A stretch of DNA of 64,000 bases from the NCBI RefSeq assembly GCF_003217515.1, contig NZ_QJSX01000016.1:1-64000 (forward strand), given 5' to 3'. The translations under genes were made by a program, and so were the position numbers. This document shows, piece by piece, positions 33,878 through 42,424 of the stretch. How positions within the stretch are numbered: the first letter of the stretch is position 1; each line of letters starts with the position of its first letter. This DNA comes from Deinococcus yavapaiensis KR-236. Lineage in GTDB: Bacteria > Deinococcota > Deinococci > Deinococcales > Deinococcaceae. The notes beneath the pieces were generated by a model. That model was not told where the DNA came from. It saw only the letters and a list, made by a program, of their open reading frames with translations, and searched no databases.

Positions 33878-34803
33878 ACACCCCGAGTCCTTTCGTTCTC
33901 GCGCTCGACGTGGGCGGCGGGCACGTCACGGCCGCCATCGTCAACACCACCGCCCGCGCCCTGCACCACTCGAGCGTGACGCGCATCGCAATTCCTCACG
34001 ACGCGCCCGCCCTCGACCTCGTGCACGCCTGGGCCAACGTCGGCCTTCACGCCCTCGCCGCCGCGGATTCCCTTGCCGTGACGGGCATCGGAATCGCCAT
34101 GCCCGGCCCGTTCGATTACGCGCAAGGCGTGTCCCTCATGACACGCAAGTTCCGCGCGCTGCACGGCCTGAACGTCCGACGCGCCTTGAGGAACGCGTGG
34201 CAAGACGGTCCCCTCGCCAACGCGCCCATCCGCTTCGAAAACGACGCCGCCCTGTTCGCCCTCGGCGAATGGTGGGGCGGCGCCGCGCGCGGCGCGCAAC
34301 GCGTCGTCGGCATCACGCTCGGCACGGGTTTCGGCAGCGGCTTCGTCCGCAGTGGCGTCACCCTGCACGGCGGGCACGGCGTTCCCGACGGCGGAACCGT
34401 ATGGCACCTCCCGCTGCGCGGTGGCGTCGCCGAAGACTTCATTTCCGGCGCGGCCCTCACGCACGCCTACCAGCAGCGCGCCGGCCGCCACTTGACTCCC
34501 GAACGGCTCGCCGACGCCGCCTTCGCGGGCGACAGCGAGGCCCGAACTGTCTTCACGCACCTTGGCTACGACATCGCAGAGGTACTCGCACCCGTCCTGA
34601 ACGCGTTTCACGCGGAGCGCCTCGTGCTCGGCGGTAACCTCTCCCGCGCCTTCACGCTGTTCCAATCGCCCCTCCAGACCGAGCTGCGCCTGCACGCCCC
34701 GGGCGTGCACGTGACGCCCACCGACTTGTACGAAACGGCGGCCCTGCTCGGCGCCGCCGCGCTGTTCATTGCCAACTCCGACGCGCGCAGCGTCACGAAT
34801 TGA
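33874..34803 (+). CDS. ROK-family sugar kinase
   Basis: 309 residues; GTG start at 33874 overlaps the upstream TGA (GTGA). N-terminal ATP-phosphate loop LALDVGGGHVTAAIV; GIGIAMPGPFDYAQGVSLM and RFENDAALFALGEWWGGAARG (catalytic Asp in END); second phosphate loop GITLGTGFGSGFV. The ROK signature His-to-Cys4 zinc motif (GHxxL...CxCGxxGC) is missing: after GTVWHLPL comes RGGVAEDFISG with no Cys, so this is a zinc-less member. With the isomerase it could phosphorylate mannose or a related hexose. Same operon as manA. Confidence 0.82.
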   Translation: MNTPSPFVLALDVGGGHVTAAIVNTTARALHHSSVTRIAIPHDAPALDLVHAWANVGLHALAAADSLAVTGIGIAMPGPFDYAQGVSLMTRKFRALHGLNVRRALRNAWQDGPLANAPIRFENDAALFALGEWWGGAARGAQRVVGITLGTGFGSGFVRSGVTLHGGHGVPDGGTVWHLPLRGGVAEDFISGAALTHAYQQRAGRHLTPERLADAAFAGDSEARTVFTHLGYDIAEVLAPVLNAFHAERLVLGGNLSRAFTLFQSPLQTELRLHAPGVHVTPTDLYETAALLGAAALFIANSDARSVTN

Positions 34804-35345
34804 TATCCGACGAGGACCGCATGCCGCCGCACTTCGCGGCAACTCATGAGGAAACCCGTCGCGTCAACGACTCGTCGAACGTGGCGTACGTGCAGATTCG
34901 CGAGTTGCAGAAGCGGAACGTGCCGCTGAAGGTACCCGCCCTCCAAGTGCGCTCAGACTTCACGTTGGTGCACGGCAAGCGGAACGTCCGCTGAGATATC
35001 GACGAGGCGCTGCCAATCGCGCGGGAAGATCCGCCGCTGTAGCGAGTGGCGCTCACGAACGCGCGGACGTTCGCTCGGTCGGATGTCGAACTGGTGATGT
35101 GCACGCCAAGGTGCGCATGCATAAGGTGACCGTCCGCGAGGAGGACAACGGCATCAAGTTCAACTCGACGGACACCGAACGACCGTTTCAAGTGTCCGGG
35201 TGGTTGCACGAGGAGTACGAAGCGGCGCGGGTAGGACTGGCGAACGTGCGGTGAATCATCGCTCGTCACGCTGGACGATTGGAGGCGGCAGGGCCGCTTG
35301 CGCGTAGGGCGACGGTCACGCTGACCCTGCCGAGAACGTTGACTT
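34804..35345 (+). pseudogene. C-terminal half of a sensor kinase, decayed
   Basis: The end preserves a recognisable HATPase domain in one frame: VREEDNGIKFNSTD (G1-like DNG), ERPFQVSGWLHEEYEAARVG, LANVR-stop-IIARHAGRLEAAG and ATVTLTLP. It parallels the end of the intact kinase at 25527 (DNGVGFDSKY, FQRLHRQEDFEGTGVGLANV, RRIVHRHGG, FGFTLP). An internal stop at about 35253 and further breaks upstream (LQKRNVPLKVPALQVRSDFT, then stop) show it is dead. The N-terminal sensor part is gone. Confidence 0.6.
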
Positions 35346-35347
35346 GA

Positions 35348-35778
35348 CGTCAGCGCCACGTGTGGTTCGCGCGGCGCTCGAGCGGTCAGCTGTGGGAACC
35401 GTGGTTGCACCCGAACGAGACAAACGTGTGCGGGCGCATCACCCCGCCGTCCCCGTTCGGGCTGAACGGGTCGGTACAAGACGGCTTTTAATTCGAAGGC
35501 ACGATCGAGCACGCACGCCGTGCTCGACCGGCATGGCTTCGAGCAGCAACGGCCACGCGAGCCGTTCCGCGACGGCACGCACGGCCGTGGCTTTCGTACG
35601 GCGACGTGTGGATGATCTTGCCGTGGATCGACGCGTTCCCAGTCCACGCGTTGAGTTGGGACGCCTTGAAGTTGCTGCCAGAGGCGAACGAGGCAACGTC
35701 ACCGACTCACTGACGCAGGAGTGGCGCGCAGACACGGCGAATGGAAACGCGAGCGAGAATGGCGCAAGCACAGGCAAA
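35348..35778. other. Intergenic region, no gene recognised
   Basis: Open frames on both strands look like shadows. Possible kinase or phosphoesterase debris, but nothing I can support. Confidence 0.35.
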
Positions 35779-35926
35779 TCAAGCGCGGGCAATGCTGGCT
35801 TCGAGAAGACCCATGGCGTGTCGCTTCCTCAACGCCAGGACACGCTCGTAGTTCGTGCTGCCAGCGCCGTAGCTCGTGAACTCTTCAATGCCTGCACTGC
35901 TTGGGAACCCCACCTCGAAGCTGTTC

Positions 35927-36148
35927 TCACTGCTGATCTTGAATCCGCGCGGCCAACCGCACGGCAGCACGCTCAAGGGCAGTGAACGCCTCAAAGGTCA
36001 TCACCGGCAACGGCGCGACGCTCAAGCCCAAGGCTTCCTTGTCCACCTCACCGTTGTCTGCCTCGGCGGCGCGCTCCGCAACGACACTCGCCGCCTTCGC
36101 ACGAGCAGCCGTTTGAAGTGCGAACGCTTCACTCCTTGCCTTGCTCAC
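35927..36148 (-). CDS. Small unknown protein X1, possibly frameshifted at its end
   Basis: GTG start 21 bp after the stop of the gene at 36170. 73 residues: a helix-rich SKARSEAFALQTAARAKAAS, VVAERAAEADNGEVDKEALG, then VMTFEAFTALERAAVRLAARIQDQ. Just at this end another minus-strand frame continues with protein-like sequence to 35779 (SSENSFEVGFPSSAGIEEFT, TNYERVLALRKRHAMGLLEA), so the original gene may have been longer and frameshifted near 35945. A broken paralogue is at 37809. No family recognised. Confidence 0.45.
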   Translation of the reverse strand: MSKARSEAFALQTAARAKAASVVAERAAEADNGEVDKEALGLSVAPLPVMTFEAFTALERAAVRLAARIQDQQ

Positions 36149-36169
36149 GTGACGTGGCGCGCGACGACA

Positions 36170-36466
36170 CTACCGATTCCGAATGAAGTCGAAGACGTTT
36201 TGGACCGTCGCGTACGCATGCTCGATCATCGTGCCAAGTTCGCGCTCGTGACCACGCAACTTGAACACGCCGTGCTTGTCGAGCAGCACTTCCAACACCA
36301 CTTCCCTTGGAAGATCGTGCAACGTGTCTTCCGGAGCGGCCATCAGGTACACGTTCGCCTTGTGCGTTCGCATCCACTCCAGCATCTCGCGGTGCGGCTC
36401 GTCGAGCTTGTCTTCCCATCCCAAGATCATTTCGGACATACCCGAGGCTACGAGTGCAGGTCGCAC
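36170..36466 (-). CDS. Hypothetical protein, 98 residues
   Basis: GTG 36466 or ATG 36439 may be the start; neither has a clear ribosome site. The body reads SEMILGWEDKLDEPHREMLE, WMRTHKANVYLMAAPEDTLH, DLPREVVLEVLLDKHGVFKL, then a final helix ending VFDFIRNR. Mixed alpha/beta, soluble. First gene of a two-gene minus-strand unit with X1. No family recognised. Confidence 0.5.
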   Translation of the reverse strand: MRPALVASGMSEMILGWEDKLDEPHREMLEWMRTHKANVYLMAAPEDTLHDLPREVVLEVLLDKHGVFKLRGHERELGTMIEHAYATVQNVFDFIRNR

Positions 36467-36915
36467 GTCACCCTACAACGACCTGAAGGCATCTTGGAAC
36501 GTGAATCTCAGCAAAAGTCACGTTTGGAACGTGATCAGCTCGTCGTGTCGCACAGTTCGTCTTCTCGTCGTGACGACCGACGCTTGCAAGGCGTGACGCC
36601 CATGCGAGACGCTCACCTTCATCACAGCGACGCGCGCTGACGGTGCGTGGCGCGCCTCGCCACGCACCGTCAACGCGCACTGCAAGCCGTGCCCGCTCGT
36701 CCACGTGCCTCGTGACGCCGGATCGTCCGTTGCCGCACCAGGCGTCGGCGCGCGAGGAGACCGCGGGGATCTTCGACGAGGACGCGCAGGCAGGGACGCG
36801 CTTGAAACGCGTTGAAGGCGGCAATGCACGACCGCGCGTTCCCCCCTTCTCAACGATGGAGCTTCACTGAAGAGCGAGTGGGACGCTTTACATGTTCCGT
36901 CGCTAGACTTCCCGC
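36467..36915. other. Intergenic region between divergent small genes
   Basis: No supported gene. Contains GC-rich near-palindromic runs around 36630-36670 (GTGCGTGGCG...CGCCACGCAC), i.e. an inverted repeat with arms near 36644-36653 and 36656-36665. Confidence 0.35.
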
Positions 36916-37200
36916 GTGAATCAGGACGTTGTGAACACCTGGGAGCGCGCACTGACGGACGAGCAGCGCGAGAAGCTCGAAGCCTTGCGGGCACGTCACT
37001 GCAAAGTCGAGGCGGTGTTCGTTGCGGCTGATGCGGCCAAGGGCATCGAGGCGCACGTGCGACTCAGCGTCATGGTCGACAGCTTGCAACTCGCGTTCAG
37101 AAACGAGGCCCACGATATCCGCGTGGGGTTCGACGCGCTGTGCCATGATGCGATGGTCAAGCTGACCTTGCCGGAGCCGCCTCGCGAGCTGCTCGACTGA
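36916..37200 (+). CDS. Small unknown protein Y1
   Basis: 94 residues, GTG start. Sequence: LTDEQREKLEALRARHCKVE, AVFVAADAAKGIEAHVRLSV, MVDSLQLAFRNEAHDIRVGF, DALCHDAMVKLTLPEPPREL. One helix then strands and a helix; single domain, soluble. A paralogue with a frameshift near its end is at 38235. Each Y gene lies rightward, with an X-type gene leftward on its left side. No family recognised. Confidence 0.6.
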   Translation: MNQDVVNTWERALTDEQREKLEALRARHCKVEAVFVAADAAKGIEAHVRLSVMVDSLQLAFRNEAHDIRVGFDALCHDAMVKLTLPEPPRELLD

Positions 37201-37808
37201 AAGCTTTCATACCGCCGCTCGTTGCCAACCTTGTTCATTCCAGCGCGACTTGACAAGCGCTGCCGAACTTGTGAAAACGGTGGTGCACGCTCGTTCCTGT
37301 GAGATTCCTCCTGAAAGATTGCCTTGTCAGCTGTCCTTGACGGCACTCGCCTTCGTCACCGCTGTGTTGGCTCGTCCGGAGCGCCCTCTGAACGTCCCGA
37401 GCAGCCGGACCTTCAAGAACCCGAATTGCATCGTGACGTGCAGCAACCGCAACCGTTCTCCGTGATTCGATGGCTCGACCAGGAACCTTGAACGTCATGA
37501 AGACCCGCGCTGACATCGCGCCGCCTCAAAACAAGCCGCGCGACATGAACCACACCGTGAAGAGCGACCACACGGTCAAGGCGTTCACGTTCCCCGCAGG
37601 GGCAACCACGTTCACAAGGAAGGACATTCCCGGTCTTGTGATGTCGTAGGTGATCGGTCAAAGCAACTTCAACCCCGATGAATCGGCCCGCGCCGACGAA
37701 CGCAGCGTCGCGTGGCCGCTCCTCGATCTACGGTCCGTCTCGACGAGATCACGCACGGGCTCGCAACCCGGCCGTCAACGACAGAACTGCCGTCACGGTC
37801 GATGGGCT
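37201..37808. other. Intergenic region, no gene recognised
   Basis: Frames on both strands lack motifs. The stretch 37495-37650 reads as a possible short frame (MKTRADIAPPQNKPRDMNHT, VKSDHTVKAFTFPAGATTFT) but has no clear ribosome site. Confidence 0.3.
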
Positions 37809-38085
37809 TCACGTACGATCCTGAATCGAGGCGGTGAGATCGACGGCGAGGCGTTCGCGTTCGAGCAGCTCCTCGGCCGTCTCCACCTCGAACACACGCA
37901 GGGACAACGCCACGGCCTTCCTGAACGCCGTACGTCTTGGCGATGTGCTCGGCGTCCTTCGTCGCGTTCCTCGCCCACGCGAAGAGTTCGAGCAATTCAG
38001 GAGCGTCGTCCACACCAGACGGTACGCCCGTCGCACGGACGGCTGCCTTCCAAGTGTGTTGTCGCGCTTCTACGGCCTTCACCAC
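37809..38085 (-). pseudogene. Broken paralogue of small protein X
   Basis: The first half (DDAPELLELFAWARNATKDAE, HIAKTYGVQ) is in one frame and the second (RKAVALSLRVFEVETAEELLE, RERLAVDLTASIQDR) in another. The second half lines up with X1 at 35927: A-x-x-LS, T-x-E, ER-x-AV-x-L-x-A-x-IQD at matching spacing. A single frameshift near 37915 breaks it. Confidence 0.5.
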
Positions 38086-38234
38086 TTGCGATGAACAGTC
38101 GTTCGTGGCGTGCTAAGGGCGATCGACGAGAACGCGAAGAACGCGTGAAGAACGTGCGTGGGTGCGGCTCGAAGGTCAACACGTACACTCACACACTGGG
38201 CTTGACGAGCGCGGCCGTCGAACGGTGAGAGGAG

Positions 38235-38491
38235 ATGCGGACGGATGACCAACGCGAACGACTCGCGTCTCTCCGTGCCCGCAAGTGCCGCGTCGAAGCC
38301 GTCTTCGTGCGAGGCGACAAGGCGTACGGCATTCCACCGCATTTGCGCTTGAGCTTGACGGCCGCGCGCGTGCTGATCTTCGTTCAATACGAACCGCATG
38401 ATGTCCGCGCCGCATTCGATGCTCTCTACGACGACTCATGGTGAAGCTCCCGCTGCCCGATGGAACGCGCGCTTCCAACCGATTCAACTGA
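38235..38491 (+). pseudogene. Frameshifted paralogue of small protein Y
   Basis: ATG 38235 after GAGAGG. The first 69 residues (RTDDQRERLASLRARKCRVE, AVFVRGDKAYGIPPHLRLSL, YEPHDVRAAFDALYDDS) match Y1 at 36916. The frame then stops, but one base out of phase the expected ending MVKLPLPDGTRA follows at 38438. A one-base change has removed the C-terminus. Confidence 0.65.
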
Positions 38492-38549
38492 GCGGCCTCC
38501 CTGAACGCTTGGCCATCACCAATCCAGGTTCGAACGGCAGGGTTGCGAC

Positions 38550-38598
38550 CACAGGTCATGGCTTGCACGCTCATCGGCAATGCGAGCCATGACCTGTG
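38550..38598. terminator. 14-bp perfect inverted repeat
   Basis: Arms 38550-38563 and 38585-38598 around a 21-base loop, between the broken Y copy and the kinase at 38705. Probably a terminator; the long loop is unusual. Confidence 0.4.
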
Positions 38599-38704
38599 AT
38601 CACGGCCACAAAAGAGTACGCTGGTCTCACTGCTGAGCGTCGCTCAGCTTCACTCCTTGGACTTGAAGTTCCCACCGGGTGTCCCTCCACTTCGAGGCCA
38701 ACCC

Positions 38705-39889
38705 ATGACCCACGACGACACGAGCGGCGACCACACACGCGCCGCTTCCAACGAAGCGCCGCCGGACCCGCACGCCACACCAGGAAGTGAGCGCGCCTTG
38801 TTCGAGCACGCGCCCAACGCCGCCCTGCTGCTCACCCCGCACGGCCGCATTCACGACGTCAACGTACGAGGACGCGCCCTGCTCGAAGCCGAGCACGCTC
38901 CCCTCGTCGGGCAGGCCTTCACGCGCTTCCTCACGCCCGCGTCGCACTCCACGCTCAGCGCGCTTCTTCGGCGCGTGTTCGACACGCCCGGCGTGCACCG
39001 CGAGGAAGTACAACTCCTGCGGCATGACGGTACCGTGCGGGACGTCGCCGTGGACGCCGTGGCCTTCGACGTGAACGGCGCGCCCACCTGCTACCTCACC
39101 TTGACGGACGTGGACGCCTTCAAGCGCGCGCATCAACACCTGTCCGACGTCAACACGCACCTCGAACGTCAACTGCGTCAACGCACCGCCCGCATCCAAG
39201 GATTGAACGAGGAGTTCGAGCACGTCATCAACGCGACGGACAACGAGTTGCGCACCGTCCTCAGCCGCGCGCAGAACTTCTTGTGGTTGCACCGCCGCGA
39301 CCAGCCTCAAGAGCCGAGGGAAGAGGACGAAAACGTATCACGGGCCGATGGAGCCGTGCAGCAAGCGTTGTCGTTGCTGAACTCCCTGGAGCAGTACATG
39401 CGCACGCGCAGCATGCGGGTGCGCGTGCGCGACGTCGACCTCAACCACGTGCTGCGCGAAGTCAGCAAAGACATGCAAGCCCTCCTCAAGGGCCGCGACG
39501 TTCGCTTCGATCCTCCGTCGTTGCCGACCGTGCAAGGTGACAGTCAAGTGTTGCACTTGATTTTGTTCGAGTACGTGTCGAACGCCTTGAAGTTCTCGCG
39601 GTCGCACGACGTGCTTCGCTTGCAAGTGCGCGTCGAGGAAACGGACGGCGAGTACCGCATTGGCGTGCAGGACGACGGGGTGGGATTCAACATGCGCTCG
39701 AAGGACAAACTCTTCAAGATGTTCGGTCGACTGCATCCGTCCGGTGAGTACGAAGGAACGGGCTTGGGCTTGGTGTGCGTGCGACGCTTGTGTGAACGCT
39801 TCGGGGGACGCGCGTGGGGCGAAGGCAAGCCGGGAAGTGGCGCGACCTTCTGGTTCTCGTGGCCGAAAGTGCCGTTGCTGCTGGACTGA
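38705..39889 (+). CDS. PAS sensor kinase lacking the phospho-acceptor histidine
   Basis: ATG 38705 after GAGG; the longer frame from 38657 has no ribosome site. 394 residues, soluble. PAS ~40-150 (LFEHAPNAALLLTPHGRIHDVNVRG). A helix ~155-180 leads into a HisKA-like region where the other kinases read VAHDLRTPL; here it is ATDNELRTVL, with N180 in place of His. HATPase ~290-394 is intact: EYVSNALKFSRSHD (N box), DDGVGFNM (G1), GTGLGLVCVRR (G2), GATFWFSWPK. It closely resembles the kinase at 42425, which has Gln at the same position. It may still bind ATP or act as an allosteric partner, but cannot autophosphorylate in the usual way. Confidence 0.85.
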   Translation: MTHDDTSGDHTRAASNEAPPDPHATPGSERALFEHAPNAALLLTPHGRIHDVNVRGRALLEAEHAPLVGQAFTRFLTPASHSTLSALLRRVFDTPGVHREEVQLLRHDGTVRDVAVDAVAFDVNGAPTCYLTLTDVDAFKRAHQHLSDVNTHLERQLRQRTARIQGLNEEFEHVINATDNELRTVLSRAQNFLWLHRRDQPQEPREEDENVSRADGAVQQALSLLNSLEQYMRTRSMRVRVRDVDLNHVLREVSKDMQALLKGRDVRFDPPSLPTVQGDSQVLHLILFEYVSNALKFSRSHDVLRLQVRVEETDGEYRIGVQDDGVGFNMRSKDKLFKMFGRLHPSGEYEGTGLGLVCVRRLCERFGGRAWGEGKPGSGATFWFSWPKVPLLLD

Positions 39890-40075
39890 CCGACCGCGCT
39901 TCTCGTCAATGAAGGCCGAACCGTGCAACCCGCAACGATTCCGAGTGAAGGGTGCACGCGCCGTTTCGTGCGTCGTTGGCCACGCCCCGAGCAAGCAACG
40001 TCAAGTCATCAAGGGCAGACGTGTCTTCGTACGCGTGAAGCGTGATGAACACTTCACGCAGGGCCTGGGCGGTCA

Positions 40076-40601
40076 TCAGGGCGCGCGGGTCATTCGTCGT
40101 TGCCGCTCAAAGGCGTTCGGCAGCGTCGCCGCGGTCGTCATGACGGCCATCGCGGACAGCACGCCCACGCCAATGTGCCGCGAAGTGTTCTGAAGCGCCG
40201 ACGTCACACCGGACTCCTCGTCACGCACGCCGTGCACGACCGTGAAAGTCAAGCTCAACCCGAATCCGAATGCGGTCGCGACGCTGCCTGGCAGGAGGTT
40301 CAGGGCGTCGCTCGCGTGCGACTCCATGCTCGACAGTCACAGTACGGCCGCCGCGGGAATCAGCATGTCGGTCGTGGCGAACGCGCGACGCGGAACACGA
40401 GCTTCGCGTCGAGGCGATCCCGACGGCGAACGGCAGCTTCGCGAGGCCCATGCGGAAGAGGCTGCACCCGAGGATGGACTGCACGAACAGCGTCACGAGG
40501 TAGAAGGTGCCGATCGCGCTGATGGCGAGGAGCAGCAGGCCGAGGGATGATTTGATTGATGATGATCCGATTGATGAAACGTGCGTCCTGAGGCTGACCA
40601 A
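40076..40601 (-). pseudogene. MFS transporter (DHA2-like), fragment with frameshifts
   Basis: Two pieces in different frames: GTFYLVTLFVQSILGCSLFRMGLAKLPFAVGIA (upper), and LPGSVATAFGFGLSLTFTVVHGVRDEESGVTSALQNTSRHIGVGVLSAMAV (lower). Both are typical of the C-terminal half of 14-helix drug/H+ antiporters. The N-terminal half is absent. Confidence 0.7.
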
Positions 40602-40756
40602 ACACCCTCTTACTGATCTTGGTGGAAGTCAAGCGGGCGCGTGACGCGAGAACGCAGGCACGCGAGATCGACGACGAACCAGCGCAAACGCGGCGCAAGA
40701 AACGCACGGTGACAACACCGAGTTCGCAGCGTAAAAAAACTTTGTAAGCTCACCTT

Positions 40757-40796
40757 GTTTGACGTGACGTCAAACCAAGTAGACTGACGAAGTAGT
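40757..40796 (+). promoter_or_regulatory. Cold-shock gene promoter with 19-bp palindrome
   Basis: GTTTGACGTGACGTCAAAC (40757-40775) is a perfect palindrome about one central base. It includes a TTGACG -35, and TAGACT 15 bp later is a plausible -10, so a dimeric regulator bound here would sit on the promoter. The start codon at 40879 leaves a leader of about 80 bases. Confidence 0.55.
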
Positions 40797-40818
40797 TTTC
40801 CAATGTACGCAGTGAATG

Positions 40819-40851
40819 AGCGGCGCACGAAGAAATTCTTCGTGCGCCGCT
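40819..40851 (+). promoter_or_regulatory. Hairpin in the cold-shock leader
   Basis: A 14-bp perfect stem (arms 40819-40832 and 40838-40851) with an AAATT loop, ending about 15 bases before the ribosome site. Structured leaders are known to tune cold-shock gene translation and stability with temperature; an attenuator is the alternative. Confidence 0.55.
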
Positions 40852-40878
40852 TCGTTGTTGGAATACGAGGAGTACAAC

Positions 40879-41142
40879 ATGGCTTCAGGTACAGTGAAAT
40901 GGTTCAACGCGGACAAAGGCTTCGGATTCATCCAAACGGAAGGTAGCCCTGACGTCTTCGCGCACTTCAGCGCGATTCAAGGCTCGGGTTACAAGAAGCT
41001 CAACGAAGGTGACGAAGTTGACTTCGAAGTGGAAGCCGGTCAGCGTGGCAAAGGCCCGCAAGCCAAAGGCATCGTCGTGACCAAGGCCGCGCCCGTCCCT
41101 GAGGACGGCGATCGTCCTCAGCGTCGCGACGACCGCTGGTAA
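40879..41142 (+). CDS. Cold-shock domain protein
   Basis: ATG 40879 with GAGGAG upstream. 87 residues. Residues 1-70 are the cold-shock beta-barrel: TVKWFNADKGFGFIQTEG with RNP1 KGFGFI at 13-18, RNP2 DVFAHFSAI, and a strand ending GPQAKGIVVTK. A hydrophilic tail of about 17 residues (PVPEDGDRPQRRDDRW) follows. It is a single-stranded RNA/DNA-binding chaperone. The leader hairpin and palindrome point to tight control. Confidence 0.95.
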   Translation: MASGTVKWFNADKGFGFIQTEGSPDVFAHFSAIQGSGYKKLNEGDEVDFEVEAGQRGKGPQAKGIVVTKAAPVPEDGDRPQRRDDRW

Positions 41143-41159
41143 GTCCCTTCAATGCCCGA

Positions 41160-41179
41160 GAGGACCCACTCGGGTCCTC
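41160..41179 (+). terminator. Terminator of the cold-shock gene
   Basis: 8-bp GC-rich stem (arms 41160-41167 and 41172-41179, loop ACTC) 17 bp after the stop codon. Confidence 0.5.
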
Positions 41180-41264
41180 GATCAAGCCAATCGGACCTGG
41201 TTTCGCGCGTCTGAAACGTCCTTTTCAACTTCTGCTTGTCCATAGAAATGGCGATCCTCCTGCT

Positions 41265-42155
41265 ATGTCAAACCCACCTGACGATGTCCGCGCTGCCACC
41301 GAGCATGCCGTTTTCGCCGCCGCGCGCGAGCACGTCGGCAATGCAGGATTCGCTCAACGAGACGTCCTTGAACGCCTGATCAACGCGGGCCGTGAGCAAA
41401 TCCTCTTCACGTCGTCGCTCCATCAAGTGTTGGCGACCACTTTGCAGCAACTGCACGCCCTGCCTCTCATGGACCTTCATCACGCGGCCGAACCGCACGT
41501 CACCACGTTGGAGAACATCGTGCAGTCGTCGTGGACTCAATTGGAGACCGCCGACCGCTTGCGAGACAGCATTCAGCAAGCCTTGGCGGAGGTGCGTGGC
41601 ACGCCCGTCGAAGAGATCAGCGTGCAGGTGCTGTCTCCCCTCAGCCAAATGGTGCAACGCCAAGCCGCCGACTTGCAGGCGTTGATCTCCTTGGCACTCG
41701 ATCAAGCCAGCAACGTCGATCAAATCACCACTTTGCAACGCATCAGCACGCAAGCGCACGCGCATCTCCAACAAGCGAAGCAGGAAGGGGCCGAGCGCGC
41801 CTTGCTGCACCTCGACCAAATCGGTCAGGACGCCCTGAATCGGATTCGCGCGTTGGAAGTGAGTGGGACGACGCACGCCGAGCAGCAAGAACAGCTGGAA
41901 CACGAGGCGTTGGTCGCGCACGCACACCTGGCCGAGTTGGAAGAGCGCGCCGTGCGGGACGCGCAGGAAGTCGCGCGATTGGAAGCGGCCGCGGACGTGT
42001 TGCGGGCGCGCACCACGGGATTCGAAGCGGCCGCGGCGAAGACGCAAGAGCGAATTGCGCGGTTGCGCGCGCAGATCGAGCAGCGGCATCACCGTGAGCG
42101 TGAAGTGGAACAACAAGCTCAGAGCGATGATGGCGCAGAAACGCCCAACGTTTGA
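41265..42155 (+). CDS. Coiled-coil protein, paralogue of the protein at 27738
   Basis: 296 residues from ATG 41265, exactly the length of its paralogue. Shared blocks include FAAAREHVGNAGFAQRDVLE, TTLQQLHALPLMDLHHAAEP, HVTTLENIVQSS, ADRLRDSIQQALAEVRGTPV and the heptad-rich second half (HLQQAKQEGAERALLHLDQI, GTTHAEQQEQLEHEALVAHA). Soluble, no catalytic motif. A kinase gene lacking the phospho-acceptor His begins 269 bp downstream on the same strand. The repeated kinase association is the only hint of function. Confidence 0.8.
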   Translation: MSNPPDDVRAATEHAVFAAAREHVGNAGFAQRDVLERLINAGREQILFTSSLHQVLATTLQQLHALPLMDLHHAAEPHVTTLENIVQSSWTQLETADRLRDSIQQALAEVRGTPVEEISVQVLSPLSQMVQRQAADLQALISLALDQASNVDQITTLQRISTQAHAHLQQAKQEGAERALLHLDQIGQDALNRIRALEVSGTTHAEQQEQLEHEALVAHAHLAELEERAVRDAQEVARLEAAADVLRARTTGFEAAAAKTQERIARLRAQIEQRHHREREVEQQAQSDDGAETPNV

Positions 42156-42424
42156 TGGAGGGCGTTGTGCGACAGGTGGAGAGCGCTTGACTTTCTTTGG
42201 TGGCCGTGGAGCACGCGGCTTTCGTCAACTCTTGATGCCTGCAAACGATGGGGCGTTCAGTCGGCGTTCCAGAAGGACGGGCAAGCGACCTCTTCGCGCT
42301 CCACGGCAAGCGACGTGAAGAATGACGAGCCACGCCGACCTTCCGTTGATTCCTTGACCGTACACGCCCAGAGCGTCCCGGTCCCCCCGCGCTTCGACAC
42401 GTTCCTCAATTCATCGCCCTGATC

